DNA of 56,804 nt from Catenulispora pinistramenti (GTDB taxonomy: Bacteria > Actinomycetota > Actinomycetes > Streptomycetales > Catenulisporaceae). The position numbers were made by a program, and so were the translations under genes. The notes under the pieces are model-generated. The model searched no databases and was not told the DNA's origin. It was given only the letters and a program-made list of their open reading frames with translations. Below, piece by piece: positions 8,298-17,470 of the stretch; positions within the stretch are counted from its first letter, which is position 1; each line of letters starts with the position of its first letter. The DNA is taken from contig NZ_JAAFYZ010000046.1 in assembly GCF_018274385.1 (NCBI RefSeq), positions 1 through 56,804 on the forward strand, written 5' to 3'.

Positions 8298-11129
8298 ATG
8301 ACCGCCACTGACACAGCACCCGTCGAAAGTCCCGGGTCACCGAACGACGCCGAAACTGCCGAAACTGCCGATACGGTCGATACCGCCGAAACCGGCGAAA
8401 CCGTCGACGAACGCCAACCGCTGGCCGAGCTGTACCGCGATCTGCGCACCTCGCCGAAGGGGCTGTCGGAACGGGAGACCGCCCGGCGGCGCCTGGTGTA
8501 CGGCGTGAACGAGCTGACCCGGCGCGGCGGCCGGCGCTGGCCGCGGGAGCTGCTCGACCAGTTCACTCAGCCGCTGGCGATCCTGCTGGCGGTCGCGGCG
8601 GTGCTGGCGTGGGCGGGCGGCACGCCGGCGCTGTCCATCGCCGTCGTGGCCGTGATCCTGCTCAACGCCGGGTTCGCGTTCGTGCAGGAGATGCAGGCCG
8701 AGCGCGCCGTGGAGGCCCTCGCCGCGTTCCTACCCGCGACGACGAAGGTGGTACGCGACGGGGTGCGGGGCGAGATCCAAGCCCGGGACCTGGTTCCCGG
8801 CGACGTCCTGGTCGTCGCCGAAGGCGACCGGGTCAGCGCGGACGCCCGGATCATCGACGGGGACGTCCTGCTGGACCTGTCGTCGCTGACCGGCGAATCG
8901 GAACCGGTGAGCCGTTCCAGGCAGCCGACGGCCGCGCCCGGTTCGCTACTGGAAGCGCACGACCTGGTCTTCAGCGGCTCCACCTGCACCGGCGGCGAGG
9001 CGACCGCCGTGGTGACCCGGACCGGCATGCACACCGAGCTCGGGCGGATCGCCGCCCTGTCCCAGCGCGGCACCACCGAGCGGAGCCCGCTGGAAACCCA
9101 GGTGCGGCGCGCGACCTGGATCATCGCGCTCGTCGCGGTCGTGATGGGGGCGGCGTTCCTGCCCGCCGGGCTCGCCGCGGGCCTGGGCTGGAGCGCGGCG
9201 ATCAGCTTCTCGATCGGGCTGATCGTCGCCAACGTGCCCGAAGGACTGCTCCCGACCATCACCTTGGCGCTGGCCGCCGGAGTACGCGAACTCGCGCGAA
9301 AAGGTGCCGTCGTCAAGCGGCTGTCCGCGGTGGAGACGCTCGGATCGACCACCGTCATCTGCACTGACAAGACCGGGACCCTCACCGAGAACCGGATGCG
9401 CGTCACCAAGCTCTGGCTGACCGGTAGCGAACTCGACGCCACGACTCCAGTCGACGATCCGCGGGCCCTGGCACTCACCCAAGCCGCAGCGGCCTGCACG
9501 ACCGCCGAGGCCCCCAGCACCACCCAGCCGAACGGCACCGGCGACCCGACCGAACTCGCCCTCCTGAGACTGGCCGGCGAATTCGGCGTCGCCGTCGACC
9601 CCGCCGAACGGAAGGCCGCTCGGCGCGCGATATTCCACTTCGACGCACGCTTGAAGCGGATGTCGACCATCGATATGGACGGCGCGGCGCCGACCGTCCA
9701 CACGAAGGGTGCGCTGGAGACGGTCCTGCCGTGCTGCACGCAACTACTCGACCAGCAGGGCACAGCACATCCGCTGGACGATCCGGCGCGAGCCGACTTG
9801 CAGCAGGCCATGGATCGCTACGCGGCCGGCGGCCTCAGAGTCCTGGCCGTCGCAGGACGCACGGTGGACGCCGGCCGGACCGTCCCGGACCAGCGCGAGG
9901 ACGCCGAGTCCGGGCTCACCCTGATCGGGCTGGTCGCGATGGCCGACCCGCCGCGTGCCGGGGTCGCCGAAGCGGTGGTCCAGGCCCACGGGGCCGGGAT
10001 GCGGATCCATGTCATCACCGGCGACTACGGCCCGACGGCGGCCGCGATCGCCCGGCAGGTCGGTATCGGCGGCCGGGACGGCCGGATCGTGGCCGGGCCG
10101 GAACTGGACCAGCTGACCGATGCCGAGTTGGACGTGGTGCTCGCCGAGGCCGGCGAGATCGTGTTCGCGCGCGCGTCCCCGGAGGCCAAGCTCCGGATCT
10201 GTGAGGCGCTGCGAGCCCGCGGTGAAGTCGTGGCGATGACCGGCGACGGCGTCAACGACGCCCCGGCGCTGCGGCACGCGGACATCGGCGTCGCGATGGG
10301 CGAGTCCGGGACCGACGTCGCCCGGGAAGCCGCGACGATGGTGCTGACCGACGACCACTTCGCCACCATCGTCGTCGCCGTCGACGCCGGACGGCGGGTG
10401 TTCGACAACGTCCGCAAGTTCGTGCTCTACATCTTCGCGCACGCGGTACCGGAAGTGGTGCCGTTCCTGGTGTTCGCCTTGTCCGGCGGCGCGGTACCCC
10501 TGCCGTTGAGCGTCCTGCAGATCCTCGCGATCGACCTGGGGACTGAGACCCTGCCGGCCCTGGCCCTGGGCCGCGAACCGGCCGAACCCGGGCTGATGAG
10601 CCGGCCGCCCCGGTCACGCACCGCGGGCGTCATCGATCGCGTACTGCTCTTGCGCGCCTGGGCCCTGCTCGGGTCGATCTCGGCGGCCCTGGTGATGGGT
10701 GCGTTCTTCTTCACCCTGTGGCGGGCCGGCTGGCACTCCGGCGACCCGACCGGGGGCGGCACCCCGCTGCACCACGCTTACCTCCAGGCCACGACGATCA
10801 CCTTCGCGAGCATCGTCGCCTGCCAGATCGGTACCGCCTTCGCCTCCCGGACAGACCGGGCCTCCCTGTTCACCATCGGCCTGTGGTCCAACCCGCTGCT
10901 GCTGTGGGGCATCGCCTTCGAGCTGTTCTTCACCGCCGCGGTGATCTACGCGCCGCCGTTGCAGCACGTCTTCGGAACCGCGGCCCTGAGCCCGGCACAG
11001 CTGGCCGTCATCGCCCCGTTCCCGGTCATCGTCTGGGGCGTCGACGAACTCATCCGCTGGGCCCGTCGCAGCAGGGGCACACCCGTCGCCCCCACGACTC
11101 CCGGTCCGGTGCTTTCCCCCGCACAGTAA
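8298..11129 (+). CDS. Type II cation-translocating P-type ATPase
   Basis: 943 residues with all P-type hallmarks: actuator motif TGES (198-201), phosphorylation motif DKTGT with Asp357, and hinge [10 protein letters not shown]. The M4 ion-site motif NVPEGLLPT (312-320) places it in type II (Ca2+ or Na+/K+-like pumps) rather than among heavy-metal pumps; the ion itself is uncertain. The N-terminus carries an acidic repeat rich in [11 protein letters not shown] before the cation-ATPase N-domain. It probably belongs to one operon with the upstream usp and GSP17M genes and the band-7 gene that follows 11 bases later. Similar pumps (CtpF-like) belong to DosR regulons in other actinobacteria. Confidence 0.93.
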   Translation: MTATDTAPVESPGSPNDAETAETADTVDTAETGETVDERQPLAELYRDLRTSPKGLSERETARRRLVYGVNELTRRGGRRWPRELLDQFTQPLAILLAVAAVLAWAGGTPALSIAVVAVILLNAGFAFVQEMQAERAVEALAAFLPATTKVVRDGVRGEIQARDLVPGDVLVVAEGDRVSADARIIDGDVLLDLSSLTGESEPVSRSRQPTAAPGSLLEAHDLVFSGSTCTGGEATAVVTRTGMHTELGRIAALSQRGTTERSPLETQVRRATWIIALVAVVMGAAFLPAGLAAGLGWSAAISFSIGLIVANVPEGLLPTITLALAAGVRELARKGAVVKRLSAVETLGSTTVICTDKTGTLTENRMRVTKLWLTGSELDATTPVDDPRALALTQAAAACTTAEAPSTTQPNGTGDPTELALLRLAGEFGVAVDPAERKAARRAIFHFDARLKRMSTIDMDGAAPTVHTKGALETVLPCCTQLLDQQGTAHPLDDPARADLQQAMDRYAAGGLRVLAVAGRTVDAGRTVPDQREDAESGLTLIGLVAMADPPRAGVAEAVVQAHGAGMRIHVITGDYGPTAAAIARQVGIGGRDGRIVAGPELDQLTDAELDVVLAEAGEIVFARASPEAKLRICEALRARGEVVAMTGDGVNDAPALRHADIGVAMGESGTDVAREAATMVLTDDHFATIVVAVDAGRRVFDNVRKFVLYIFAHAVPEVVPFLVFALSGGAVPLPLSVLQILAIDLGTETLPALALGREPAEPGLMSRPPRSRTAGVIDRVLLLRAWALLGSISAALVMGAFFFTLWRAGWHSGDPTGGGTPLHHAYLQATTITFASIVACQIGTAFASRTDRASLFTIGLWSNPLLLWGIAFELFFTAAVIYAPPLQHVFGTAALSPAQLAVIAPFPVIVWGVDELIRWARRSRGTPVAPTTPGPVLSPAQ

Positions 11130-11140
11130 GGAATCCCATC

Positions 11141-11959
11141 ATGGTGTTCGCATGGATCGTCGTCATCATCATCGTCGTGGCGGTGCTCTACCTGTCTCTG
11201 TCCGTCAGGGTCGTCAAGCAGTACGAGCAGGGAGTCCTGTTCCGACTTGGTCGAGTCAAAGGCCTCAAGGAGGCCGGGCTGGTCCTCATCGTCCCGTTCA
11301 TCGACATCCTGCACCGGGTGTCGCTGCGGATCGTCACCATGCCGATCCAGTCCCAGGGCATCATCACCCGCGACAACGTCAGCGTCGACGTGTCCGCGGT
11401 GGCCTACTTCCGCGTCGTCGACGCTGAGAAATCGGTCGTGGCCATCGAGAACGTCCACGCCGCGATCGACCAGATCGCCCAGACCACCCTGCGCAAGGTC
11501 GTCGGCCAGCACACGCTGGACGAGACCCTGTCCGAGACCGACCGGATCAACGTGAACATCCGGGAGATCCTGGACGTCGCCACCATCGAATGGGGCGTCG
11601 TGGTCACCCTCGTCGAACTCAAGGACATCCAGCTCCCCGACAGCATGAAGCGGGCCATGGCCAAGCAGGCCGAGGCCGAGCGGGAGAAGCGGGCGAAGAT
11701 CATCAACGCCGAGGGTGAGGCGCTGGCCGCCGACGCCCTGGGCGCCGCAGCCGACATCATGATGGCCCACCCGCTGGCGCTCCAGCTGCGCAACCTGCAG
11801 AGCCTGGTGGAGATCGGCGTGGACAAGAACACCACCGTCGTCTTCCCCGCACCTTTGATGAGCACCATCGGCGAACTCGGATCGTTCCTGGCCCACGAGA
11901 CGGCTGCGGCCGGTGGCGCCCAGGCCCCGTCCGGCACGACAGCGAAGCAGGATCAGTGA
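11141..11959 (+). CDS. SPFH/band-7 (stomatin-like) membrane protein
   Basis: 272 residues. A single N-terminal membrane segment ([20 protein letters not shown]) is followed by the band-7 domain with [11 protein letters not shown] and [21 protein letters not shown], then a charged coiled-coil-like stretch rich in Ala/Glu ([21 protein letters not shown]). This is the usual stomatin/slipin arrangement that scaffolds membrane microdomains or proteases. The start at 11141 is 11 bases after the ATPase stop. Confidence 0.92.
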   Translation: MVFAWIVVIIIVVAVLYLSLSVRVVKQYEQGVLFRLGRVKGLKEAGLVLIVPFIDILHRVSLRIVTMPIQSQGIITRDNVSVDVSAVAYFRVVDAEKSVVAIENVHAAIDQIAQTTLRKVVGQHTLDETLSETDRINVNIREILDVATIEWGVVVTLVELKDIQLPDSMKRAMAKQAEAEREKRAKIINAEGEALAADALGAAADIMMAHPLALQLRNLQSLVEIGVDKNTTVVFPAPLMSTIGELGSFLAHETAAAGGAQAPSGTTAKQDQ

Positions 11960-12021
11960 GCTGTCACAACCTTGGCGATCGCTTCCGCGGGGAAGGCCGG
12001 CTCGGGAATCCCGGTGCAGAC

Positions 12022-12036
12022 GGGACCTTCGGCTCC
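12022..12036. promoter_or_regulatory. Candidate DevR/DosR-like box upstream of DoxX-like gene
   Basis: GGGACCTTCGGCTCC resembles the GGGACC-N(3)-GGCCC type of DevR box. It lies in the 280-base gap before the DoxX-like gene. The same gap holds a 15-base direct repeat (CGCCGTCCGCCACAT/CGCCGTCCGCCACGT, about 12043-12072) and otherwise nothing recognisable. Confidence 0.45.
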
Positions 12037-12239
12037 GACATCGCCGTCCGCCACATCGCCGTCCGCCACGTCGGTCGTGCTGCCGCACACCAACCGGGAG
12101 TTGCTCACCGGTCGATCGGTGCCGATGCCTCTGGTACCCGAGCAGGGCAGTCCGGCCCTCCAACAAGGGTCCTTCGACTCGTCCGCGAAACGCCCGACCA
12201 CAGGATCCTGAGACTATCGACCAATCGGAGGCAGTCCCC

Positions 12240-12830
12240 ATGACCAGCCAGCAGCCCGTCAGCGTGAACACCGTCCACCCAGAGCTCGCCGAGATCCCCG
12301 GGGCGATGATCACCTCGTACGCGGCCAAGGCCCTCGCCGTGCTGCGGATCGCCGCCGGCTTCCTGTTCCTGTGGGCCTTCCTGGACAAGACCTTCGGCCT
12401 GCACTACTCCACGCCGTCGGCCAAGGCCTGGATCCACGGCGGATCGCCCACCGAGGGCTTCCTGAAGGGCGTCGCCGTCGGACCGTTCCAATCGGCGTTC
12501 CACTCCATCGCCGGCAACCCCGTCACCGACTGGCTGTTCATGCTCGGCCTGCTCGGCATCGGCACCGCGATGATCGCCGGCGTCGCCGTGCGCATCGCAG
12601 CCGCCTCCGGCGTGCTCATGGTCGCCTTCATGTGGCTCGCCACCTACCCCCTCGCCCAGCACACCAGCGCTGGCGCTGCGACCTCGTCCACCAACCCGTT
12701 CGTCGACGAGCACGTCATGGACGCCCTCGTTCTGATCGTCCTCGTCCTGACCTACGCCGGCACCACCTGGGGTCTGGGCCGGATGTGGGCCAGGCTGCCG
12801 TTCGTGGCCCGGCACCGCTGGGCACTCTGA
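12240..12830 (+). CDS. DoxX-family-like integral membrane protein
   Basis: 196 residues with about four membrane segments (roughly 37-54, 98-118, 120-138, 156-174) and the DoxX-like feature AVLRIAAGFLFLWAFLDKTFGL near the start. DoxX proteins are membrane components linked to redox or thiosulfate-quinone chemistry; no catalytic site can be assigned. GGAGG lies eight bases before the ATG at 12240. Its position in the stress island with a DevR-like box upstream suggests a role under low oxygen (inference). Confidence 0.75.
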   Translation: MTSQQPVSVNTVHPELAEIPGAMITSYAAKALAVLRIAAGFLFLWAFLDKTFGLHYSTPSAKAWIHGGSPTEGFLKGVAVGPFQSAFHSIAGNPVTDWLFMLGLLGIGTAMIAGVAVRIAAASGVLMVAFMWLATYPLAQHTSAGAATSSTNPFVDEHVMDALVLIVLVLTYAGTTWGLGRMWARLPFVARHRWAL

Positions 12831-12843
12831 TCGACCGCGGGAC

Positions 12844-12896
12844 CGCGGGACTTGCCTGGCCGTGACCTTGGAGGTCGCGGCCAGGCAAGTCCCGCG
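12844..12896. terminator. Strong hairpin terminator after the DoxX-like gene
   Basis: Perfect 19-base arms at 12844-12862 and 12878-12896 (CGCGGGACTTGCCTGGCCG and its complement), with a further inner GACC/GGTC pairing. It lies 14 bases after the upstream stop codon. No U-tract follows, as is common in high-GC actinomycetes. Confidence 0.85.
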
Positions 12897-12932
12897 TGGG
12901 GCGGGATGCGCAGGCGAGACGCCCATGACCTC

Positions 12933-12947
12933 GTACCTTTGGTCCTC
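12933..12947. promoter_or_regulatory. Candidate DevR/DosR-like box upstream of MgtA-like ATPase
   Basis: GTACCTTTGGTCCTC contains the inverted half-sites ACC-N(3)-GGTCC of a DevR-type box. It lies 160 bases before the ATPase start codon. Resemblance only, and weaker than the pair in front of hsp20. Confidence 0.35.
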
Positions 12948-13107
12948 GATTCGTGCGATGCTGGAAGTACGCAGCGCGCTTGGACCTGTCCAGACCACGT
13001 GCTCTCCCGCCGCGCGCGACCTTCTATGAGGCGGCGAGACACATGACAGGCCCCCACCCCCGACCTGGCCATCGTCCTTCTTACGCCGCTCAGACGAGCG
13101 TCAGCGG

Positions 13108-15762
13108 ATGACGGCCGCCGCCCTCTCGCAGCCGGCCGCTTCCGTCCACGAAGCGGCCTCCGCTGCCTCCCTGCCCACGGCGGACGTTCTGCGCGGGCTC
13201 GGCGTGACCGCCGAGCAAGGTCTGCCGGGCGAAGAGGTCGCCCGGCGACAGGCTGAGTACGGACCGAACGCAGTCGCCTCGCACAAGGCCCGCATGCTCT
13301 CAGTGCTCTGGCACCAGCTGCGCTCACCGCTGCTCGGGCTGCTGATAGCCGCCGCCGCCGTGTCCTTCCTGGTCGGCGAGCGCAGCGACGCCGTCATCAT
13401 CGGCGTGATCGTCGCCGTGTCGGTCGGCCTCGGCTTCGTCAACGAGTACCGGGCCGAGAAGGCCGCCGAGGCGCTGCACTCCCAGATCCACCACACCACA
13501 GTGGTCGTCCGCGACGGCCGGCCGGGCACGGTGGACGTCACGGCGCTCGTACCCGGTGATCTGGTCGAGCTGAAGCTCGGCGACATCGTCCCGGCCGATC
13601 TGCGGCTGCTGGCCGTCACCGGCCTGGAGTGCGACGAGTCGGTCCTGACCGGTGAATCGCTGCCCACCGACAAGCACACCGACCCGGTTCCCGCGGGCAC
13701 CACGTTGGCGGAGCTGTCAGGATGCGCGCTGATGGGCACCGTGGTCCACGCCGGGAGCGCCACCGGGCTCGTGGTGGCCACCGGGCCGCGCACCGAGTTC
13801 GGCAAGATCGCCGCGGGCCTGGACACGCACCCCCTGGACACCGAGTTCCAGGTCGGACTTCGGAAGTTCTCGATGCTGCTGGTCTACGTCGCGGGCGCGC
13901 TGACCACGACGATCTTCGTGATGAACGTGGTCCTGCACAAACCGATCATCGACGCGCTGCTGTTCTCCCTGGCCATCGCGGTCGGCATCACCCCGCAACT
14001 GCTGCCCGCGGTCGTCTCCACCTCCCTGGCCGCCGGATCGCGGCGGATGAGCCGCCGCAAGGTGCTGGTCAAGCGCCTGGTGTGCATCGAGGACCTCGGC
14101 GACGTCGACGTCCTGTTCACCGACAAGACCGGCACCCTCACCGCGGGGAGGATCGACTACGAGCACGCCGTTTCCGCGGACCCCGGCGACGACGGAGCAG
14201 CAGGCCAAGAGGCCGTGCTCCGCTGGGGGCTGTTGTGCACGGAGAACTCGGGGGCCGACGGACTCGCCGTGGGCGGGAATCCACTCGACCAGGCCCTTTG
14301 GCAGTCTCCGGCCGCACAGACTCTGCACCCCGCGCTGGCCGACTACGCGCGCCTGGCGACGCTGCCTTTCGACCACGAGCGCCGGATGGCCTCGACCCTG
14401 GTCCGGGACGGCGCGGGACAGAGGACCATCGTGACCAAGGGAGCACCGGAGAGTGTCCTGGACCGGTGCGTCGACGTCCCGGAGGCGGCGCGCAAGGCCC
14501 TGGACGCGGAGTTCGCCGCCGGGAACCGGGTCGTCGCGGTGGCCACCCGGCCCGTCAGCGGAATGAGCCAGGTGACACCCGATGACGAACGAGGGCTGAT
14601 CCTCGTCGGGTTCCTCGTCTTCCTGGACCCGCCCAAACAGGACGCGGCCCAGGCCCTGCGCCGGCTGGCCGACCTCGGCATCACGGTGAAGGTCGTCACC
14701 GGCGACAACGCGGCCGTCGCCCTGAAGGTCTGCCACGACCTGGGACTGGGCCGCGGCGACGCGCTGACCGGAACCGACCTCGACAAGCTCGACGACACCC
14801 GGCTCGCCGCGGCGATCGCGACGACCACCGTGTTCGCCCGCGTCAGTCCCGAGGACAAGGCCCGGATCGTGCGCGTCCAACGGCTGACCGGCGGCGGAGT
14901 CGCGTTCCTCGGCGACGGCGTCAACGACGCGCTCGCCCTGCACGCCGCCGACGTCGGCATCTCCGTCGACTCGGCGACCGACGTCGCCAAGGACGCCGCC
15001 GACGTGATCCTGCTGGAGAAGGACCTCGACGTGCTCGCCGACGGCGTCGCCGAGGGCCGGCGGATCTTCGCCAACACCATCAAGTACGTGCTGATGGGTA
15101 CCTCCAGCAACTTCGGGAACATGGCCTCGGCCGCGGGCGCGTCGCTGTTCCTGTCCTTCCTGCCGATGCTGCCGTCGCAGATCCTGCTCAACAACCTGCT
15201 GTACGACACCAGCCAGCTGGCCATCCCCACCGACAACGTCGACGAGGAGCAACTCCGCAAGCCCTCGCACTGGGACATCGGCTTCATCCGCCGCTTCATG
15301 ATCTACTTCGGGCCGCTCAGCTCCGTCTTCGACTTCATCACCTTCGGCGTCATGCTCTGGGTCTTCCACTCCGGCCCGGCCCAGTTCCGCTCCGGCTGGT
15401 TCGTCGAGTCGCTGGCCACCCAGACCCTGGTGATCTTCGCGATCCGCACCCGGCGCATCCCCTTCTTCCGCAGCCACCCCAGCCTCCCGCTAACCCTCGC
15501 GGCACTGACCGTGGTCGCCATCGGCGCGGTCCTGCCCGCCACCCCGCTGGCCCACACACTCGGCTTCCAACCGCTGCCGGCCGCGTACTTCGCAGCTCTG
15601 GCCGGCATGGTCATCGGGTACCTGGTCCTGATCGAGATCGGCAAGAAGATCTTCTACCGCGCCGCGGCCACCACAGCGCCCAGGACGCACGCCGACAAAT
15701 CGCGTCGCAACCTTCGCCACCTGCGACGCCGCGCCGCGCGGTTCAGCACCGCCGAACGCTGA
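13108..15762 (+). CDS. MgtA-like magnesium-transporting P-type ATPase
   Basis: 884 residues. TGES is at 181-184, the phosphorylated Asp is 339 in DKTGT, and GDGVNDALAL forms the hinge. The M4 motif ITPQLLP (294-300) and the stretches KVLVKRLVCIEDLGDVD and NFGNMASAAGASLFLSFLPMLPSQIL closely follow MgtA/MgtB importers (type IIIB). Mg2+ import is therefore the best guess, although the Q replaces the usual E of TPEMLP and could alter ion preference. The SD is weak. A hairpin terminator ends the gene 47 bases downstream of the stop. Confidence 0.88.
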   Translation: MTAAALSQPAASVHEAASAASLPTADVLRGLGVTAEQGLPGEEVARRQAEYGPNAVASHKARMLSVLWHQLRSPLLGLLIAAAAVSFLVGERSDAVIIGVIVAVSVGLGFVNEYRAEKAAEALHSQIHHTTVVVRDGRPGTVDVTALVPGDLVELKLGDIVPADLRLLAVTGLECDESVLTGESLPTDKHTDPVPAGTTLAELSGCALMGTVVHAGSATGLVVATGPRTEFGKIAAGLDTHPLDTEFQVGLRKFSMLLVYVAGALTTTIFVMNVVLHKPIIDALLFSLAIAVGITPQLLPAVVSTSLAAGSRRMSRRKVLVKRLVCIEDLGDVDVLFTDKTGTLTAGRIDYEHAVSADPGDDGAAGQEAVLRWGLLCTENSGADGLAVGGNPLDQALWQSPAAQTLHPALADYARLATLPFDHERRMASTLVRDGAGQRTIVTKGAPESVLDRCVDVPEAARKALDAEFAAGNRVVAVATRPVSGMSQVTPDDERGLILVGFLVFLDPPKQDAAQALRRLADLGITVKVVTGDNAAVALKVCHDLGLGRGDALTGTDLDKLDDTRLAAAIATTTVFARVSPEDKARIVRVQRLTGGGVAFLGDGVNDALALHAADVGISVDSATDVAKDAADVILLEKDLDVLADGVAEGRRIFANTIKYVLMGTSSNFGNMASAAGASLFLSFLPMLPSQILLNNLLYDTSQLAIPTDNVDEEQLRKPSHWDIGFIRRFMIYFGPLSSVFDFITFGVMLWVFHSGPAQFRSGWFVESLATQTLVIFAIRTRRIPFFRSHPSLPLTLAALTVVAIGAVLPATPLAHTLGFQPLPAAYFAALAGMVIGYLVLIEIGKKIFYRAAATTAPRTHADKSRRNLRHLRRRAARFSTAER

Positions 15763-15808
15763 CCTCGCAGACGTGACAGCGGGGTACCAGCGCGGCGGCA
15801 CAGCGAAG

Positions 15809-15835
15809 CGCCCCGCGCCTGATAGGCGCGGGGCG
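15809..15835. terminator. Terminator between MgtA-like ATPase and convergent hsp20
   Basis: 12-base perfect arms (CGCCCCGCGCCT at 15809-15820 and its complement at 15824-15835) with a three-base loop. It lies between two convergent genes and can serve both. Confidence 0.85.
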
Positions 15836-15902
15836 GTTCGCTGTCGGCCTGCCGTCGCACGAATCACCAGGATCCCCGCGACAGATGCCCAGTCCCACTT
15901 GC

Positions 15903-16331
15903 CTACTTGGCAGCTGTGACCTTGATCTTGTGGCTGGCGGCCTTCACCGGCTTGTCCAGAGGAACCCGGACGGTCAGGATGCCGTCGTCGTAGGTCGCGG
16001 TGACCTTCTCGGCCTTGGCACTGTCCGGGAGCCGCACGGAGCGGTTGTACGCGCCGTAGCGGAACTCCGAGTGCTGGCGGTCCTGCTGCTGCTCGTTGCG
16101 CTCGGCATGCATGGTGAGCATGCCGTCGGTCACGACGACCTCGAAGTCCTTCGCGGAGTCCAGGCCGGGCATCTCGCCCCGGACGACGTAGGCGTCGGTC
16201 TCGTAGTGGGTCTCGATGCGGATGCCGTACGGCGACTGCGGTCGGATGCCGAACAGCTGCTGCAGCGGATCGGTCAGGTCGCTCAGGTCCGGCATGGCCG
16301 GGAACTGTGCGCGGCGAGTGATCTCGCTCAT
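15903..16331 (-). CDS. Hsp20/alpha-crystallin small heat-shock protein
   Basis: 142 residues. The alpha-crystallin domain spans about 38-142 (IRIETHYETDAYVVRGEMPGLD...GILTVRVPLDKPVKA) and contains the GILTVRVP strand. It acts as an ATP-independent holdase. AGGAG precedes the ATG by five bases. Two DevR-like boxes in mirror orientation lie about 80-110 bases upstream, which fits the classic DosR control of hspX-type chaperones in mycobacteria. Confidence 0.93.
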   Translation of the reverse strand: MSEITRRAQFPAMPDLSDLTDPLQQLFGIRPQSPYGIRIETHYETDAYVVRGEMPGLDSAKDFEVVVTDGMLTMHAERNEQQQDRQHSEFRYGAYNRSVRLPDSAKAEKVTATYDDGILTVRVPLDKPVKAASHKIKVTAAK

Positions 16332-16406
16332 GGGAACTCCTATCCAGAAGACGTATCCGCCTTCTGCTCACCCTCCACACAACACCGAGCACGGATATCA
16401 GAGCAG

Positions 16407-16440
16407 TGCCATAGGTCCTGGCATATCCGGGACCTATGCC
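16407..16440. promoter_or_regulatory. Mirrored pair of DevR/DosR-like boxes upstream of hsp20
   Basis: GGGACCTATGCC at 16429-16440 (plus) and AGGACCTATGGC at 16408-16419 (minus) face each other and create a 9-base inverted repeat (CATAGGTCC at 16410-16418, GGACCTATG at 16430-16438). Both resemble the GGGACC-N(3)-GGCCC DevR core. This is the best such site in the window. Confidence 0.55.
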
Positions 16441-16599
16441 TGCGCGGCGCCGTTCGCTGCTTGTAGTGCGCAATCAGTGCGCCTAGGATCAAATCAGATG
16501 CTTCACAGAAGGGCAGCCCCGCCGAGTCCCGGTCAGGCCCGGACCCCGTCGGTCCCGGTTCCGCCGTGCTGCCTGCCTCAATGGCAAGGTGGCTCACAC

Positions 16600-16830
16600 A
16601 TGACCTCCCGCGTTCGGGCCGAGAAATCATCGACGCCCAGTGCCATGGAAGCCGATGCAGATGTGGACGCCGAGCGGGAACGCATCGCCGGCGGCCTGAA
16701 CGACGAAGTGATCCACTCCATTTTCGCGGCCAGCCTGCACCTGCACGGCGCGCTGGCCCTGGGGTCCAGCGACCAGGTCCACGATCGGGTACAGGCCTGT
16801 GATGGCCGGAAATTCGGCCACCGGGCTTGA
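16600..16830 (+). pseudogene. DevS/NarL-type histidine kinase dimerization-domain remnant
   Basis: A 76-codon frame whose residues 24-67 (ERERIAGGLNDEVIHSIFAASLHLH...) match the HisKA_3 dimerization helix of DevS/DosT-type kinases, normally ERxRIARDLHDxVIQxLFA. The phospho-accepting His is replaced by Asn34 (GLND instead of DLHD). The frame ends after HDRVQACDGRKFGHRA with no ATPase domain, and no GAF domains are found upstream. It is therefore a dead stump of the sensor kinase expected to partner a DevR-like regulator. Confidence 0.65.
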
Positions 16831-16879
16831 GCATGACAGGTCGTCCCACGCGAATCGGCGGACAGCCACCAACCGGACC

Positions 16880-17470
16880 TCATACGCGGACGGCCTCGGC
16901 GGCGATCTGGAGCCGCACGTCACGGCCTGCCGAAAGGCTCCCGGTTTCCTGAACGAGGTCCTGCACGAGCCCGAACTCGCGGCGGCTGACCGCGGCGTGG
17001 GCCACGAAGCCGATCCGGACCTGACCGTCGGCCTCGGTCGCGCCGGTGAACCGGGTGGAGAGTTCCACCGGACATCTGATGGCCCGGACCCTCAGATCGC
17101 CCCTCACACCCCAGCGGGCATCGGGATACTCCACGATCTGGGTGCCGGCGAATGAGATGCGGGCGAATCTGTCGACGTCGAAGAATCTGGGAGAACGCAA
17201 ATCCGTGTCGCGTTCGAGAACGTGTGTGTCGATGCTTCGAGCCGCTATCGACACCTCGACGGAGGAGTCGAGCACGTCCTCGGCGACGACGATCCGGCCG
17301 GACACCTCGGAGAATCGGCCACGTACGTGGCCGATGACCAAGTGTTGAGCGCTGAACTCGACGAAGGTGTGCGCCGGATCGAGGTCATAGGTGCCGGCTG
17401 CGGGCACCAGCCGGTGATTGACGACGCGCACGGTTCCGGACCCGGTCGCCGCGGTCACGACGCGGCCCAC
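16880..17470 (-). CDS. YceI-like family protein
   Basis: 196 residues. GTYDLDPAHTFVEFSAQH opens the YceI lipocalin-like fold, with SPRFFDVDRFARISFAGT and later FGLVQD as further family features. YceI proteins bind isoprenoid-like lipids; no signal peptide is evident here, so it is probably cytoplasmic. The start at 17470 overlaps the end of the upstream amidohydrolase gene by 16 bases, indicating co-translation and a place at the end of the catabolic operon. Confidence 0.87.
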   Translation of the reverse strand: MGRVVTAATGSGTVRVVNHRLVPAAGTYDLDPAHTFVEFSAQHLVIGHVRGRFSEVSGRIVVAEDVLDSSVEVSIAARSIDTHVLERDTDLRSPRFFDVDRFARISFAGTQIVEYPDARWGVRGDLRVRAIRCPVELSTRFTGATEADGQVRIGFVAHAAVSRREFGLVQDLVQETGSLSAGRDVRLQIAAEAVRV

